A stretch of 64,000 bases of DNA from Ficedula albicollis (taxonomy: Eukaryota; Chordata; Aves; Passeriformes; Muscicapidae): positions 5,991,537 through 6,055,536 of the forward strand of contig NC_021686.1 of the NCBI RefSeq assembly GCF_000247815.1. Direction: 5' to 3'. The notes under the pieces are model-generated. The model was not told the DNA's origin and made no database searches. It worked only from the letters and a program-made list of their open reading frames with translations. Below are positions 55,501-64,000 of the stretch, piece after piece; position 1 is the stretch's first letter; each line of letters starts with the position of its first letter. The position numbers and the translations under genes were made by a program.

Positions 55501-56884
55501 CATTCCAAGGCGTCCCTGCTCTTCCCTCACTGCGCTGCCTCACAATTTTTTCCACCCCTGTATTCTGCAGTGTCTGGATATTCCCTACTAGTTTTGACTT
55601 TGAGCTGCCAGATCCTATTGCTGTCCATAATCTTCCCTTCTATAATTTTGGACTGTGCTTTGTCCAGACATTCCCCCATCCAGGCAACTTTGAGTCTGAA
55701 GCCCTTAGACAAATGGCCACAGTGTTCTCGTTAAGCCGCCTCATGTGGAGGAGGTCTACTGCACATACAGTTTAATGGAGACTTCATCACCTTGACAGGC
55801 CTGGTTTAAAACACACCCATATCTCTTCAGCAAAAATTTCAGATGACTTGGGAAGATTTTTGCATAAACTCAAAAGTCAACACAATTAAGTATTTTGTAT
55901 AGTAGGTTTCAATATTGTTTGCAGGTAGGGAAAGGTTTTTAAGCAGAGACTTTTACAGAGAACATGACCTCTATCTACTACATTGCAAAATCTAGTGTTC
56001 TGCTAAATAAACCTTCTCCAAGAATATATGAACTGGATATTTTCTCCTCAAATGTTTTAATGGCTGAGAAAGTTGCTACGTGCCAGCAGACAGCTGAGAA
56101 TGGTGCTGGCAAAAATGGCACTTAAGGAAACAATTTTGGTTGTTTTGTTTGGAGTTCCACTTAAACCTGAGCACTGCCCATAACACAGACACAGAAGGAA
56201 AAAGGAGCAAGGGAGACTTGGGATAAACAAAAGTCTTTGTTTTGAGGAGTGAGGTGAACTTGTGAGTGCTTGTGGCCAAACTCAACAGAACACTCACATA
56301 CACAACCTCCTGTAACATCCAGCAGAGGTTTCATTAGTGTCCATTCAACTTTTGCTATCCTGTCCAAAAGAAACTCTTCAATAAAAAGGAGGTGTTTTAG
56401 GAAAGGTGACTGTGACTCACCCATCACCTAAAAAGGTCCATATTGACGTGGTTTTTAGCAATTCTGATGTGCAGGGAAAGCTTGCAATCGACTTCTTACT
56501 TTTCTACAATAATCCTCTCTCAGTCCCTCATTAGACAGTAGATCTTAATTTATATGATTGTGTGAATAACAATGGTTTCTGCAGCGCCAATTATGATATT
56601 TTAATTAGCTGGCCAAATGTTCCCATTCCTGGTTTTTTACCTAATTAGTATATTTTGAGGATTGAGCAGTATCCTCATTACCATACAAATGTTTCTAACA
56701 GTGCAAACTTCAAAAGCAGATTGAAGAGAAAGAAAAGCCTGTCAGTAGGTTTGGAATGAATATTTTACTCTTGGTATCAGGAATCATCAGGCACCTGCCT
56801 TTCCAGATAATATGAACTACTTCTCAGCCTTTCTGTATCCAACCGAGATAAGGCAAGGACTAAATATCCTACACTTGGATTTAT
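49518..56884. other. Unique noncoding DNA, gene-free 7.4 kb
   Basis: No gene is recognised. The longest frame is 141 codons (55350-55775, plus); the opposite strand is also open there, and I know no similar protein. GC-richer patches at 53640-53800 and 54640-54800 lack the CpG density of an island. 53701-53749 echoes the 37-kb minisatellite unit (see findings). Confidence 0.5.
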
Positions 56885-57050
56885 AGAGCACTTTTTTATC
56901 TCTAAAGTGCTTTGCAGGCATTAACCACATAATCATTAAATATTGATATTTGCATGATTAATGCTTGTTGTTACATTATATAAGAAGAAAGACACAATTG
57001 CAGGGAGAAGTAATCTGCCTTGGAAACAAGGCAAGAACTTGTGCAAAGCA
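56885..57050 (-). mobile_element. MIR-like ancient SINE relic
   Basis: 'atttatagagcac', 'aaagtgctttgcaggcatta', 'gttacattatataagaag' and 'cacaattgcagggagaagta atctgcc' follow the order of the complemented MIR consensus ('aagcgctttacatacatta', 'tattattatccccatttt', 'gcacagagaggttaagtaac ttgcc'). About 165 bp is covered with heavy divergence. The match is from memory; another core-SINE family is possible. Confidence 0.5.
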
Positions 57051-57331
57051 ACTCTGTACCTTGTGTTTCAGATATGCTCCTAAAAATCCATCAGCTTCAG
57101 AACTGTGGACATAGTGATCCTGGTGCAATATCCTCAAGTTCACTTCTCCCTGTATCAGTAATTTGTTTTAAATTAAAACATTATGTCTAGATGACCATTT
57201 CCCACAACAAGCCTTCTTTCAGGATTTTTGCAGCACTAAGCCTGATGCATCCCAGGCCAGCATCCTGGCTTGGGAGTTTTATGGCTCCCATCAGCATCAC
57301 ATCTGTAATATTTCCTTTTCTACAGTAAAGG

Positions 57332-57417
57332 GAAAGGAGAACAACTGCTAATGAGACAATTTTCTTCCCTCTTAGAAAGGAGAACAACTGCTAATGAGAC
57401 AATTTTCTTCTCTCTTA
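57332..57417. repeat. 43-bp tandem duplication
   Basis: Copies at 57332-57374 and 57375-57417 differ by one base (TTCCCTC versus TTCTCTC). Each begins GAAAGGAGAACAACTGC and ends TCTTA. Confidence 0.94.
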
Positions 57418-57418
57418 G

Positions 57419-57506
57419 TTTCAAAATTTCCTATTTCAAAATTTCCAATTTCAAAATTCTTACTTCAAAATGTTCTATTTTGTGTTCTATTATGTTCTAT
57501 TTTGTG
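57419..57506. repeat. Short degenerate tandem repeats
   Basis: About four copies of a roughly 13-15-bp unit with core TTTCAAAATT (57419-57470) are followed by three copies of a TGTTCTATT unit (57471-57506). They directly abut the 43-bp duplication, making a 175-bp slippage-prone patch. Confidence 0.85.
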
Positions 57507-58989
57507 ACTTTGGACACAACTTTTTTTAGTCCGTTGACTACAGAGGAGAGAAATAAACATTAAAACATTTCTTCATTTCACTAATAAGTTTTTGATTTAT
57601 TACTTAACAAAGACAAAACTTTGCTGCACTAAGTAAGCAAGGGATAAGGAGCAGAGCCTCAGGTGTTATAATCTAGAACAACTTTGAGAGAGCTATTCCA
57701 ATTTACCACAGCTGAGGATAGAGTCCCACAGGGTCTCCTTGATATTTATTTCTCTATCTCACATCTCTGCTAGGCCAAAAAGTTCCTGGTTTTCATTAAT
57801 ACGCTTCCCACAAGAGTTACACAGAGGTAACAAAGAAACCCAAAAAGATTCTTTCTGATTGAGTTGACCTGCTTTATCCAGCATCTTTCCCCTCCTTTTA
57901 ATATTCTTCTAAGAGTCCTTCAGTGTATGAAGAGCTCATTTAAGCTAATCACGGCTTGAAGATTTTTTTTTTTTTAATTTAGCATTTAAAATTCCTGGGA
58001 AAGTTTTTTTCATTGCCAAATACAAGTAATTGTGCTGGTATTTTTAGTAGTTGGCCAGAAAGAAAATTTTTCCTTCTTCTTCTCAATGACTTTATAAAGT
58101 CTGAAAGTAGGAAGAAATAAAGAAAGCAGAAAAGTGAAGAAAGAATACAAATTCACAGCTTATTTAGATATCAGGTGAATGAATGTCCATCAGAAGTGAC
58201 TAACACTTTTTGCTACGCTCAATCTGCAGAGATTGCTGCCTTACCCAGCCCAGAGGTTGCCCTTCCCTGGAGGTGGTTTAGTTTTGGGGCTGTGTACATG
58301 GGAAGGCACAGCCTGCAGGAGGCCCTGCTGCAGGAGCAGTACTTGTCTTGGCACACTAAACATGGCTTTGTATTACTCCTTACATGAACTTCAGTTTTTA
58401 TGCATCATCCAGATTCCAGCTAGAGGTAATAGACACACTTTTATTTTTATGATAAACCATAAAAATGTGTCACAGCTAGTAGACTGCTAGACATAGACAC
58501 TAAAATAATGCAGCAGAGGGATGGTAGCCAAGCTATACCAGCTCTGTACCATATTACTCATTATTACAAATACCCTCTGATCTCACACTATTTTCCTTTT
58601 TTCTCTTAGCTCTCAGCAGGCAGAATGACAAGTGATTTATCAGCAAACTACAAACATCCTGCACTGCTGGAGAGGTGTTTGCTGGTATAAGTAGCAGGGG
58701 CTTGATGAGCAACCCCAAAAATCTGCTGTGTGCAGTGAAGAGACGAGCAGAGAACGTGTGCAGCGAGTAACTCACTCCAGTAAGCACTTTCCTGGTTTTC
58801 CAAGCACTATTGAGCAGCCAGCAGTGCTCAAGCTGTACCTCAGGTCAGAACAGAAACCCTGCTCACCCGCACCAGGGATTTGCACAGAATGAACCCTGGA
58901 CTGTGCTGGAGGAGCAGCCCAGGTGTGTAACATCCTCTGACACACACAGTCCAACAGCCAGTGTCCACTGACTTCAATCACTGCAGCCT
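57507..58989. other. Unique noncoding DNA
   Basis: No gene is recognised. A T13 run lies near 57963-57975. Frames of 70-85 codons around 58.2-58.5 kb overlap in two phases. Confidence 0.55.
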
Positions 58990-59338
58990 GTGGGATGCAT
59001 TCTCTCTGTCTGTGTCTTTTCAGGAAAATGGAGTGCTGGAAATGTTTTTGTTTTTAATTTTTATATGTTATTGTTAAGTAACCCAGGTTTTTTTACAGTG
59101 GCTCCACCACTGTACATGGAAGCCCTGCTCTGGCCAAGGGCTCTGATCTCCACCAGCTCTCCCAGCATGGTTTGGCTCTGTGATGATGCCATTGGGAACT
59201 GGCCTAGATTGCACTTACAAACCTTGATAGCGGTTGTGCATTTCACAAGGAGATTTCTAAATGCAAACCAGGATCCCAACAGTGACAAGCTGGTTCTACA
59301 CCCAGGGAGTTCTGAAGGATGCAGAGCAGCCCTCCTCT

Positions 59339-59408
59339 CCTGTGCAATCACCACCAGCACCAGCCAAACAACTGTTTCCTGTGCAATCACCACCAGCACC
59401 AGCCAAAC
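59339..59408. repeat. 39-bp tandem duplication
   Basis: Two copies of a unit starting CCTGTGCAATCACCACCAGC begin at 59339 and 59378; their 31-bp shared core is identical. The second copy runs directly into the TTA microsatellite. Confidence 0.93.
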
Positions 59409-59410
59409 TG

Positions 59411-59445
59411 TTATTATTATTACTATTATTATTGTTGTTGTTATT
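59411..59445. repeat. (TTA/TTG)n microsatellite
   Basis: Imperfect trinucleotide array: TTA units, one ACT interruption, then TTG units. It abuts the 39-bp duplication. Confidence 0.92.
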
Positions 59446-59712
59446 CAGAGTCACAGCATCAATTTCTCAACAAAACATATGTCATTACAGCATGCTACAA
59501 TCTTGGCACCACCACATGGTGCTGATGTTATTTTTGGCCAGACAACAAAGGCCGAGGACAGATGTAGCATAATTCCTGATCTCTCTGATACCAGCCTGCT
59601 GGAATGGGAGATGGAAGGAGACACCAGGAGCAAACTGCAGAAACTGAAAAGAACAGAAAAGCCCATCCTATCATATTTTGGGGCAGGGAGTTGGCAGGAC
59701 CAGTGTAAATAG

Positions 59713-61212
59713 ATATGTGTATTACCACAGAGAAATTTAAGGAAAATACAGAATTTGTGAGAGTTTGCTTCCAAGAGCTGTGGCAGGCTCTCATTCTCAC
59801 TCCTGAGATCAGGACTGGTCTGCCCTGTGCTCGTGCTGACTCCCTGTGAAGTGCTGCAGCCAACAAAGGTTAGCAGGGACCCCTTTCACAATATATCCCT
59901 GCTGGAACAGCCTGTAAAAGGAATGTGAAACTGTTTTTAAGGGGAAATTGTGCTCTGCAAGGCTGAAGTAACAGCAGTGCTAGATAAAACATGATTATTC
60001 TTTAACCTTTGGTGGGGCTTTGGAATTTTGTACTGGGCTTGGGGTTTTCTAATCCAAGTTTTTAATAGGGTTTATTTAAACAAGTTTGAAGAGCAGGCTT
60101 TTGGAAAGACAGTCTTGAAACACTTTCCCTTCCCAGAGAGAAGCATAAGAGGAGAAAGTAACAGTTTGTTAGATTTCAGTTTTCAGCTATTCATTTGTGG
60201 CCCCTTAGAAGGCATTTCCTCAGAACCCTACACTGGTCAAGACTACAGAACACATTTTTCTAATCCATGTCAGACACACCCAGCGTGTAAATCATCCTTA
60301 GTGCACAGAGAATTTAGGAGATAACAGACGGCAGGGGAAGAAGGGCATTAGTACTGCAAAGTTTAGTTGCACAAGGAATATTATATCAAATATGCTTTAT
60401 ATTGAAGCCAACATGCTCTACTTAGAATATAGCTCTGAACTTCCAGAGTCTTGTTTTGATTTACAGTCCTTAGCATTCATCATTAAAATTCATTATTTAC
60501 AAATATGCATGTTCTAAAATCAGACATTTTTACATGTGAAGGGAAATCAAACATTTTATTATGGCAGAGTGTTTGTATTGGTTATCTAGTCTGGCTTTCT
60601 ATTACAGCTTTATCCTGTTACCACATTTAAGCACAGTGTGGTTGTAATTTTTGCAGCACAGCACATAATCAGACATCCCAGCTGTGGGAAGCTGTTCCAT
60701 TCCTGCAGATTTACCCTGTGGCTCTCCACAAAGGCTCAGGAGTGTAATGCCAGGATTTGTTCTACCCAGCTGCTCTGTTTGACAAGGATGAGACTGTTGT
60801 GACATGAGCTCAATAGAGAGATTTTAGCAAAAAGATTATTTATTTATATTTTATATTTTGCCTTGGATTTCAACATTGCATGGAGGCTCAAATATTTTAA
60901 CAATTGTTTTCATTCTGGCCACTGCTTTTATATGTCCTTATGAAGAAATTAAAACTAAATGGTATCTTTAACCTTTTGACATCCCAAAAAGGCCTCATCC
61001 ACAATTTTCCTAGAAAATATTGGTTGGGGAAAATAAGCTAATTTCCCTAAACTATTAAAACCAATTGACATTTTTACCATCTCCAATGCACAAGTTCTTT
61101 AAACCAAGTTTTATCTGGACACAAAAGACTTAGTATTTTGTCTACTCTCTATTTTTAGAGCATTTTTAAAGAGCATTTTAAACAGCATTCCACAATTTGT
61201 CATGCTTTTCAA
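59713..61212. other. Unique AT-rich noncoding DNA
   Basis: No gene or repeat family is recognised over 1.5 kb. The longest frames are 112 codons (59528-59866, minus, mostly within the previous region) and 98 codons (60028-60324, plus). Confidence 0.55.
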
Positions 61213-61350
61213 ATTTATAGATTTTAAATGTTGTTTTCTAGATTTTTTTTTCACAGTTTCTTTGCATTGAAGATTGCATTATTTATAGATTTTAAATGTT
61301 GTTTTCTAGTTTTTTTTTTTTCACAGTTTCTTTGCTTTGAAGATTGCATT
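61213..61350. repeat. 68/70-bp tandem duplication
   Basis: Copies at 61213-61280 and 61281-61350 begin ATTTATAGATTTTAAATG and end GAAGATTGCATT. They differ in the T-run length, one base before that run, and GCATTG versus GCTTTG. Confidence 0.93.
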
Positions 61351-62509
61351 TGCACTTTACTACAGTGTTTACTGCTTATTGAAAATAAGAAAGAACATCA
61401 AATAAAGGTAAAATAAAACCCTAATATTTAACATTTCTCATAAACGGACTTGAGATGAACACCTCTGACTGCAGGAATAATGAAGCACTACATCATTAGG
61501 ACCTCATTTTTAAGAACTTTGGTGTTTAATATTTAAATCTCAGTAAAATAAATTATGTTTATATATGCCAGAGCAATTATCCCATCAAACAGAGGTGCTT
61601 TCACACAGCTCAAGTAGATGTAACAGTGGTAGGCTTTTCATATTTTTAATACAGTTGGAATAATTTATTTTAGTAGCTATTCAACAGGAAACACTTCATG
61701 CTGCCATTTCCAACATCCTTAAAGTATTATTTTTAAAACCATCTAAAGAATTCAAAAGCGGGGGCACAATTCTCTGTTGATTACATTTTATAAGTTGGTA
61801 TAAATTTTTTATAAAAAGGAATTGCTTGCTATTAAATACTCCAGGGTTTTAAAGTTATTTCTATAGAGCTATTTTTAATTTATACACACACACACATACA
61901 CACACAGAAATAGCTGTGTTAAAGGACACAGCAAAGTCACCCAACTGAAAGTTAGCACATGCCAGAATTAGAGAGGCCTGAGGAATATTCCCTCTGTCAT
62001 TTCTGTGGGCAGCTTCTCTGCTGCAAGTAGCACCACAAACTCAGGAGCTAGAGACTGGACCAGAAATGCTGGGGCAAGAATTAAGGCTCAGTGGCCAACC
62101 TTAAATCTCACAATTTCTAATTTTGGACAGCAGGATGGAAAATCCATTGGCTCTCAGTTTGGAATACTGTGAGAAATTATTAAACAATCAGATAACACTA
62201 TTAAAATTTTATTTTCAGCTGCTTCCTTCAGTTCAGCTGTCCCCAGTGCCGCTGGGGGACGTCACAGCTGCTGGGGCCAAGGAAGGGAATGGGTGGGATG
62301 GAGCCCAGGAGCTCCCTTTTCCCTGGGATTGCTGCTCTGCAGTGTGGGTTTTATGTAGCATTGCAGTGTGACTGCTGCTGCTTAGGCTAAATTGAGTTTT
62401 AGCTCTTCAGAGAGTTTCATATTCACATATTAATTAGGGTAGATACCATAATTTTCTTAGGGAATACAAGAATGTGGAGGAGAAAGAGCAACTTGTAAGA
62501 GCTTATAAC
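61351..62509. other. Unique noncoding DNA with a CA tract
   Basis: No gene is recognised. A (CA)n tract with one TA interruption is at 61884-61906. Open frames are at most 82 codons. Confidence 0.55.
61884..61906. repeat. Interrupted (CA)n microsatellite
   Basis: Twenty-three bases of CA/AC dinucleotides broken once by TA. Confidence 0.93.
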
Positions 62510-63453
62510 CCAGTTAACTGAAATACATGGGAGAAAGAACTGTGGCTTTTCTGTAAACCCAGGGGCTTCCACTTAAATATCAAACACCTTCTATGAAAGT
62601 CAAGGACATTTGAAATAGTTCATAAAAATTTTAATAAGTCTTCTCTACTAGAAAAGGGCTGGGCAACCTCTGTCAGCAGGATGTTTTCTGCATGTATTAA
62701 CTTCACTCCAAAAATTTCTGAGCAAGTTTTCATGTTCTACACCAGCAGTTCCATGCTCTTGCCGAGAAACAATAAGGTCCAGACTGAAAATCAGCTTCAT
62801 GAAAACCATCTCCAGCTGGATGCCCCCACATGCAGAGCATGCCAAGACCTGGCACAGCAGGCAGCTTGCAATTAACATGTACCATGGCTGTAATTAGATT
62901 AAAATCAACATGAAGGGGAATTCAATTCAGCTGCACATAATCGAATCCTTAGCAGAGTTGAAGGGGAATTCAATTCAGCTGCACATAATCAAATCCTTAG
63001 CAGACCAGTTAACTGAAATACATGGGAGAAAGAACTGTGGCTTTTCTGTAAACCCAGGGGCTTCCACTTAAATATCAAACACCTTCTATGAAAGTCAAGG
63101 ACATTTGAAATAGTTCATAAAAATTTTAATAAGTCTTCTCTACTAGAAAAGGGCTGGGCAACCTCTGTCAGCAGGATGTTTTCTGCATGTATTAACTTCA
63201 CTCCAAAAATTTCTGAGCAAGTTTTCATGTTCTACACCAGCAGTTCCATGCTCTTGCCGAGAAACAATAAGGTCCAGACTGAAAATCAGCTTCATGAAAA
63301 CCATCTCCAGCTGGATGCCCCCACATGCAGAGCATGCCAAGACCTGGCACAGCAGGCAGCTTGCAATTAACATGTACCATGGCTGTAATTAGATTAAAAT
63401 CAACATGAAGGGGAATTCAATTCAGCTGCACATAATCGAATCCTTAGCAGAGT
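62510..63453. repeat. 495-bp duplication with internal 48-bp duplication
   Basis: Unit 1 is 62510-63004 and unit 2 is 63005-63453; the shared 449 bp look identical base for base. Unit 1 ends with two 48/46-bp copies (62911-62958 and 62959-63004, core GAAGGGGAATTCAATTCAGC) that differ by one base (AATCGAATCC versus AATCAAATCC). Unit 2 ends after only the first type (63406-63453). The pattern is X-r-r'-X-r. The duplicated 76- and 64-codon frames are unrecognised and are not evidence of a gene. The event is recent, or is an assembly false duplication. Confidence 0.95.
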
Positions 63454-64000
63454 GTGCTTGATCACATACTCCACACCAAGGAAGAGCACAGTGCAGTCTT
63501 GAGAAAAGAGAAGTCAGACCCTTAATTTGAAGATATGCATAAGATTAAGATGCCAGAAAATGTATCCTTCTTCCCTTGTTTTCCCTTTTTCCCTCTTTCC
63601 TTGTCTTAATTTTTTTCTCTTTTTTCCCCCTGTTGTTTTGCCTTTGCTGTTCTAATTCGTGGTGTTCTGCAGAAGACAAAAGCCCAGAAGAGCTCAGTAT
63701 GCTGGCACCATGCCTGGAAAAGCGACATATTGCACATATATTTTTCATACGTTTTCAAAAATATCCATGTGCTGGTTTTTGTGCATGAATTACTGCGTGT
63801 GTTTGGCAGAGCAGCATCCCTGCTTTCATCCTGGGCAGCCACACAAGGACATTCTGCCTTCAGCTCCTGCTGAAGCTTCCCACTGAAAGAAACTCCTTCA
63901 GAGAAGCATCCCTTGCTTGGAGCAGCTCTGGACTATTCCAGCAACTCTCAGCAAGTGCTCGAAAAGCAGCAGGGGGAATGTGCTGCTTTGTAATAGAGTA
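63454..64000. other. Noncoding end segment with a long pyrimidine tract
   Basis: 63563-63640 is strongly C/T-rich on the plus strand, followed by TTCTAATTC and TTCTGCAG ending at 63671, a plausible splice-acceptor layout. The frame after it is open for about 70 codons but matches nothing known. No gene is called. Confidence 0.4.

Larger units (their letters stand above)
58990..59712 (+). other. Unrecognised 240-codon open frame
   Basis: This is the longest reading frame in the window apart from the C run. It starts at an ATG overlapping a pyrimidine tract that ends TTTTCAG at 59023, so the stretch after 59024 could alternatively be an exon, open to the stop at 59710-59712. The middle contains a 39-bp in-frame duplication (residues about 117-139) and a translated TTA/TTG microsatellite (Ile/Val-rich, about 141-152). 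No domain is recognised. Minus-strand frames of 107-112 codons overlap it, arguing for low stop density in the sequence rather than selection. No AATAAA is seen shortly downstream. Confidence 0.12.

Noticed and set aside
55350..55775. 141-codon plus-strand open frame
   Set aside because: Opposite-strand frames overlap it, no motif is recognised, and no splice or start context singles it out.

Overview
The window looks like avian, probably songbird-type, nuclear DNA. It is AT-rich single-copy sequence with low interspersed-repeat density. The clearest transposon remnants are 5'-truncated CR1 LINE pieces, including two of about 590 and 440 bp facing away from each other near 26-27 kb. There are also faint MIR-like relics and a short fragment resembling an avian LTR. 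Nothing looks prokaryotic: there are no operons, no close-packed reading frames, and no rRNA or tRNA. I recognise no protein-coding gene or exon. Nearly all open frames are under 145 codons, overlap open frames in other phases and carry no motif I know. The window is best read as an intergenic region or a very long intron.

Layout. 1-25 kb: unique noncoding DNA with short tandem duplications (41, 70, 46 and 95 bp periods), a 13-bp-arm palindrome at 17.3 kb, a hexamer/trimer microsatellite at 21.5 kb, two CR1 tails (2.8 and 13.9 kb) and one MIR-like scrap (5.4 kb). 25.7-27.5 kb: a head-to-head CR1 pair. 27.5-37.4 kb: unique DNA with a G-quadruplex motif (28.95 kb), a 32-bp A run (31.2 kb) and AT-rich microsatellites. 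37.4-39.3 kb: a 20-bp hairpin-forming minisatellite interrupted by 1,485 uninterrupted C residues. 39.3-64 kb: unique DNA with an (AAT)24 microsatellite (42.9 kb), MIR-like relics, a nested A-B-B-A-B duplication (49.2 kb), further small duplications (57.3, 59.3 and 61.2 kb) and a 495-bp duplication, with no difference seen by eye, having the same nested form (62.5-63.45 kb).

The main story is genome instability rather than gene content. At least nine independent local duplications, none visibly linked to a transposon, lie in 64 kb. Two share an unusual nested architecture in which the inner extra copy is the diverged one. The C run is more likely an assembly or sequencing artefact at a polymerase-blocking repeat than biology, but it marks a real unstable array. 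No new gene system could be supported. The most gene-like spot is a 240-codon frame at 59 kb preceded by a good splice-acceptor sequence, and it is weak. Repeat-family assignments are from memory of consensus sequences and have not been searched.
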